The notes under the pieces were generated by a model. It was not told the DNA's origin. It ran no database searches and worked only from the letters and a program-made list of their open reading frames with translations. A stretch of 64,000 bases of DNA from Pyrenula massariospora (lineage: Eukaryota > Ascomycota > Eurotiomycetes > Pyrenulales > Pyrenulaceae): positions 558,001 to 622,000 of the forward strand of contig JAGFMI010000004.1 in NCBI GenBank assembly GCA_021030905.1, in the 5' to 3' direction. Position numbers and translations under genes: made by a program. Shown here piece by piece: positions 59,220-64,000 of this stretch; the stretch's first letter is position 1, and the number at the start of each line of letters is the position of its first letter.

Positions 59220-60431
59220 CGGGCTGATGCCTGCACCAAAATATTACATTCGTTGTCTGTTATTTTTATATGTACATATACATTTAAATCATGGCAGTTC
59301 AACAGAACTCCTGCCTCACTCTTTTTTGTGTCCACAACCCCTGGACTGTACAAATACACTTTCGCTATGGACCGGTGTGGCTGCATAAAAAGCTTTGGAT
59401 AGAGTCTTGGCGTTTTGTTCTTCCTCCCATCTTTTTTTTTCGAGCCGTTGGTGGATTCTTCTCTGACTCTCGTCTTGTCGATGCGAGGGGCTGGCTTGTT
59501 CGCTTGGCGCTTAACTTACTATGAAGCGAGTCGTTGTCAATAGCATTCGATCAACCAATGCAAGCGAGCTTTTTTAGCGAGCTTTTGGTTCTTTTAAGGT
59601 TCTTTGCTGCTCCTGCTGCCCCGCTGCTGCTACTGTGAATCAATCATCGCGGGTTGTTCAATACATCTTCCCGAGATTTCTATAGGATTGCATCCGGAAT
59701 GATGTGCGCTCCTCTTGGTTTACGATCGCACGCCTGCTCTAACACGCGCCACTTTGCGCACTCCGTCTCATGGTGGTATATCCTTCCCTGCCTGTCTCCG
59801 TGTGCATCAGTGTAGGCGGATATCACATAACCATAGCCCGAAGGGGCTCTGGAACGCGGCTTGGCTTCGATGGGGGGTTTTTGCGGGTTTGTCTTGGTAG
59901 GTGTGTTTAAGTTTTCATGCGCTAGATGGGTGCGGATTTGTAGGCGTGAGAAGGGATGTGGAACCTAGACAGCGGAGAGGGGGTTGTGTGGAATGGGAAC
60001 GGGTGTGATTTGGGTGGGTGGCTGGGTACGGTGTGCTGGTTTGATATGTGGATTGGCATGGATGGTAGACCGAATTGAACTTTTGCGGTCCATGAGATCT
60101 CGGCGGGGTTTGGTGTTGTCTTTGTCTTTGGTCTACATTGTTATTGCTAGGCGGTTTCTTTGATGGGAGGGGCACGTCTGAAGAGGGTAGGCTGGGCTGG
60201 GTTACTTGGGCGGGAGAGGGGAGGGTGTTGGGTAGTTAGTAGGACGGAGGGAGGGAAGGAGAGAGATAGGGAGGTCAGAACGATGGCTAATGTGGCAGAA
60301 TAAGGTAACTACCTTAACTCCAATTCACATATCAATGTGACAGAAAGCTCGTTCAATGAGCCGTCACTCAGCCACTAAAGCTGCAACGAAGCAAAGATCA
60401 CGCTGAAGATTCTTCAAAGAATTAGAACATT
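59220..60431. other. Convergent region between calcium pump and patatin genes
   Basis: 1.2 kb, no gene. There are CTG-rich and short direct repeats near 59,560-59,640 and a long G-rich run from about 59,930 to 60,270. The 3' UTRs lie here. Confidence 0.55.
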
Positions 60432-62444
60432 CTAGCGCCTCCCCAGCCCGTCCCGGGGATAGCGGTCGTCCATCCCGCGGTGCAAGGTTACGAAACCTGG
60501 GTCTTGGGACTTCTCCGCCCACCCGTCGCGAAGGGTGACAAATCCTGGGTCTTGATACGCTTGCCCTCTATCCAAACCAGAGTGAGAGAAAGACGGCTTT
60601 GACCACCGATCAGCGTACGTTTTTGACTCCATATATGAGAGATCTTTGAAGGTGTTAGCTTTCTGATTCCTCCGGTTCTTGGGGACGCCTACTGGATTGC
60701 CCAACGAGCGAGCTTGCTGTCTCACGTCTCTCGTTTCCCCACTGTCGCGAGTCTTTCTTCATCTCGTCGATCACGTCCTTGGGATGAGGTAACAGAAGTT
60801 TGAGCGCTTGACCAAGGGAGAAACCGCTAATGAACGTGGTCAGCCAGGCGTTTCCAAGACTCGGACATCGCTGGCGAGAGATCTGACTCACCCAAGGCCG
60901 ATGGCTAGATTACGCCAAAGTCCGGCATTCTGTTCTCCCTGACCTGCTGAATTAGGCCTTGCGGGAGTGACTGGCTCTACTTGTGGTTCGGACGTTGATT
61001 GACCGTGATCGTGAGGATCTGTGGCATCACATTATATTAGTAAGTCCTTAATATTTCCCAGTGTGATGGACTAAATCCACATAAACTAATGGTAGCTCGA
61101 TATTAGGAACCGATCTGGGCTTAAGATTAGCTTTAGGAACAAGATGACCTACTAGATTGAGAGATACCGCTCCCTGATAAGCCTAGCGCACTAACCGAGT
61201 TATCCCTGAGTGGGACAGCCGTCGACTTTTCGCTAGAGCAGCGATCTTCATTAGAGTTACCTTTCAAACGTGAAGCCAAACGCTCGACGCATTGTTCCAA
61301 CTTCCATGACACGTTCTCAGCATTGATATACGCGCTGGTTGCGGCGTCGATCTGAGCTAGTTTTTCGGCTTCTTCAAGACCAACATCTTCTAATCCGTGA
61401 GCTACATTGAAGCGGAAGTATCTCTTCCCTTGAGCAAGGCGGTAATACTCTTGTTCGAATTTCTCAGCAGTTCGCTCGGTTTCGACAGCTATTTCTTTCA
61501 AGGTGAGTCCCACTTCTACCATCGACCGGCCAAAGGCGTGAACTCCGGGCATACCGGTGCCAATCGAGACCAGACATTGGATCCTGTCTTGCAAAGACTG
61601 CTCTTGGTGCCAAACGTCGCTTGCCTCGGTCCACAGTTCACGGATGGGGTTGTTTGCCCCTGTACCGCCGTCGACGAAACGTTTACCCCGAGGGCCGACG
61701 GATATTGGCTCGAAGAATGTGGCCGCAGCGGAAGTAGCCCGAGCAGCTTCCCATATTTTCACCTCTTTTAGGAGGTCATTCGAGCGACGAGGGTTTCGGT
61801 AAGTTGTAAGCTTGGCTGTGTGAAGGGACATTTCCGAGCTGGTTGCACAAATAAAGCTAAGTGAAAGACCGCACTTAGCTCAAAAGGAAAAAAGGAAGTG
61901 AAACAGCCCTCATACACTTTGCAATTTCGACCACTGGCGTCATCTTTCATTAGAAGATCAGAATCTCCTTTTTCGGCTATCTTAGACTCTAGAGCCGTCG
62001 CTTCTGCCGGCTGGTCCTTCTTAAGCTTGGCGTCCTGAGTGGCGATCACCTGTTTTAAAGCCCTTTCTAGAACAGCAGCATTGAACCTATGCTTCAACTG
62101 ACCCGTAAGGCCAATGGGTACATAATGTTGTTTTTTGCAAAACACTTCGCGCGAAAGACTTGAATAATTCTCTATACACTCCTCTACACCCATGCGTAAG
62201 CGGCCAAGCATAATGGCGATCAATCTGCGACAGCTTAGCCGCAGTAGCACCATCTTTACTGTACAAAGATGTTAAAGACTTACCCTCCTGTACTAGTTCC
62301 CCCAATCATATCGAATACATCACAAGGCTTTGGAGGACTTTCAGGGCGCAATCGTTCCATCAATTGCTGCAAGATCAAGAGCGAGGAAAGGCCGCGTACT
62401 CCACCACCATCAAGGGACAGCAGACAAAGCTCTCGGTCTGACAT
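60432..62444 (-). CDS. Patatin-like phospholipase
   Basis: Six exons: 62444-62284, 62224-61916, 61856-61168, 61018-60892, 60826-60726, 60658-60432; 537 aa. The start MSDRELCLLSLDGGGVRG gives the oxyanion glycine motif at once, and GGTSTGGLIAIMLGRL places the nucleophile serine across intron 1. The catalytic aspartate is in FVDGGTGANNP (about residue 219). In between lies CKVFICATSSEMS. These fit a Ser-Asp acyl hydrolase of phospholipids. In fungi such domains often lead NLR proteins; here no NTPase follows. The last three exons are less certain. They encode a hydrophobic segment (LAIGLGGFSLGQALKLLL) and a tail with two copies of QDPGFVTL. A shorter form ending at 61133 is possible if the third intron is not removed. 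Confidence 0.83.
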
Positions 62445-63278
62445 CGTGAATATGTGATACGATTGTCGATTAGGAAAGTAAAAAGAACAGATTTTGAAGG
62501 AGAAAACCATCATTTAGTACATCAGGGAAGGTAGCGTTGCGATTGCCTAAAAGAAGTTGTTGCGGCCCAGCCGTCGATCTGGCCCATCACAAGCGCCAAG
62601 ACCTACCGATTTTTGTATTGGACGCCGGATATTGAGATTGGCATTAAAAGTGACCAGGATGCGCCTCATTGACAAATGAATTGACTACTATGCAGTGGAA
62701 GTCTAGGCAGAATGGGTATTGACCCTGTCCAGACCGCGTGGTCGGGGCTAAGCATCAGAATTCGTGGCGCATTCAACGATTAGCCAGGCGGGCATCAACA
62801 CTGACAATTAGATGCGCGTCGACTTCTGATACCCACCCTTAGTTGCAAGAAGACGTGATAAGCTCATGCTCACCGTATTGACTGTAACGGAAGGGGGATG
62901 ACAGCCAGTGCGTATCGATAGATAGCTTACATCGCCGACAGCCATGTTGTAGGGATATGACAATCGGGTAGATTGACGGCTAGGACTGCAGTAGAATGAG
63001 GTTGAAGACTCTCCATCAAGCCATGTGTTAAGTCAGACGAGAATACACTTTGGACATAATTAAGTAGATATTTTATAAACTTATCTTATAATTTACAGGG
63101 TCGTCGAAGTTAGCAGCCAAGAGCGCCAAGCCTGACAAGGCTGTAAACTTGGGCACGGAGAAAGTACGGCGAAGAGCTTCGGCTCACAGCTTGGATGGCA
63201 CAACTTCTGCTCTGGCCCCAGTCGGGCTGCCTATGTAGAGGCTCTCAAATCAGATGCGAATCCCTTTTAATTTTCTGA
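62445..63278. promoter_or_regulatory. Divergent upstream region of patatin and thioesterase genes
   Basis: 834 bp between divergent starts. No coding support; both promoters lie here. The bases just before 63,279 are pyrimidine-rich. Confidence 0.5.
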
Positions 63279-64000
63279 ATGTTCGGTCACCTTTCCTTCA
63301 GCAAGTCTAGGGCGCTCCGGACTCACCTCACTCATTTTACTTCAGAGCTCACCTCAGCCCGTGTTCATTCGCCTCGTCTCCCTCCGTTTCCTAGACCTGA
63401 GCCGATCGGCCATTTATTCAACAGACGCCTTGCGCGATACTATAGTCCTACTGGTAAAATTCTCCTGAAACTGCGGTTTATCAGACCTGAACACCGCTAA
63501 ATCTTTGTCTACAGTGATTGTTGAACCCTCTCCCCAAACGAAATCGAGACGGTGGACCATAGGCACAGTAGTTCTTTCTATCTGCACTTTCTCCTGGAGC
63601 GTCTATTGGTGTCTCACACGAAATCCTCCGATCTATTTCCTACCGATCATGGGTTCAATCGCTACCGATGAGGAATCCCTTGGCATCTACGACCCTCCAA
63701 ACGATACTTGCCGTCAAATCGACCAATACATCCACGACCATCCTCTCTCGATGTCGTTAAGGGAGAATCCTAACTTCCAGGAATCCAGACCGCATATGAA
63801 AATTCCGGCGCACGTAAGAGGTCACAATCTGACAGCAGGGACGCTCTTGGGGCCAGGAATGATTGTTGTCCCACCGTACATGTGGAATGAGAGGGAAGGG
63901 AAGAGCGCGGTGTCTGTGTTTTACCTGGGCGATCAAGTATCAGGGCATCCGGGTATTGTTCACGGCGGCCTACTAGCTACGCTACTGGATGAAGGACTTG
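63279..64000 (+). CDS. Hotdog-fold thioesterase with mitochondrial presequence and membrane anchor (partial)
   Basis: Exon 1 is 63279-63453 and exon 2 runs from 63515 past the window end; the 61-nt intron ends in ctacag. Exon 1 encodes an arginine/serine-rich, acid-poor N-terminus (MFGHLSFSKSRALRTHL) like a mitochondrial targeting sequence. Exon 2 starts with a basic patch and one membrane segment (WTIGTVVLSICTFSWSVYW), then the catalytic part, with GHPGIVHGGLLATLLDE as the HGG and acidic helix of 4HBT-type thioesterases. This layout resembles the fungal Fmp10-like mitochondrial family. It would hydrolyse acyl-CoA-like thioesters; the substrate is unknown. An alternative start at 63649 would drop the presequence and anchor, but the reading is open through the splice and favours the longer form. 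Confidence 0.78.

Noticed and set aside
1-64000. LTR elements, virus-like elements, intact DNA transposons, CRISPR arrays, rRNA
   Set aside because: I looked for long terminal or inverted repeats, polymerase, integrase or transposase motifs, regular short repeats and conserved rRNA stretches and saw none; diffuse old repeat DNA cannot be excluded by eye.

Overview
The window is nuclear DNA of a filamentous ascomycete (Pezizomycotina). The evidence is many short GT-AG introns (about 42-150 nt, often with CTNAC-like branch sites), fungus-specific families (DUF7708, DUF7580, DUF7025-AAA, MpaB-like oxygenase, fungal STAND/NACHT-ankyrin) and core eukaryotic genes (complex I PSST, PRELI/Ups, TRAPPC2L-like sedlin, PMC1-type Ca2+ pump). 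The class is not certain; the complex I protein looks Dothideomycete/Eurotiomycete-like. Exon structures below were joined by hand from splice signals and reading frame; all joined intact coding sequences total whole numbers of codons.

Layout. 1-2,559 has no gene. 2,560-16,235 is an accessory block: a six-exon P450 (-), a NACHT-ankyrin NLR (-), a divergent MpaB-like oxygenase (+), a cyanamide-hydratase-like HD protein (-) and a second P450 (-). 16,236-20,000 is decayed: an AT-rich island, a broken short-chain dehydrogenase and a probably broken secreted metallopeptidase-like gene. 20,225-24,306 holds an F-box-like protein (-) and a secreted GMC oxidoreductase (+). 25,108-32,610 is a head-to-head pair: a DUF7708/STAND-like protein with a degenerate P-loop (-) and a DUF7025-AAA+ ATPase (+). 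34,363-42,095 is mostly housekeeping: a membrane protein, PRELI/Ups2-like, PrxQ/Dot5 peroxiredoxin, complex I PSST and TRAPPC2L-like sedlin. 43,565-48,735 is a second head-to-head pair: a DUF7580 protein (-) and a duplicated-module C2H2 zinc-finger protein (+). After an F-box gene and a gene-poor stretch come a Ca2+-ATPase (+), a patatin-like phospholipase (-) and the start of a membrane-anchored hotdog thioesterase (+, runs off the window).

Two themes stand out. First, genes of the kind found in fungal non-self recognition are dense here (NLR, DUF7708-STAND, DUF7025-AAA, DUF7580, C2H2 module, patatin), and four of them form two divergent pairs with shared upstream DNA. That these pairs work together is inference. 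Second, several GC-rich stretches show a sharp flip from C-rich to G-rich along the plus strand. The flip occurs in genes of either orientation and runs into introns and flanks, so codon preference alone does not explain it. No tRNA, rRNA, CRISPR array, intact transposon, LTR element or virus-like element was recognised.
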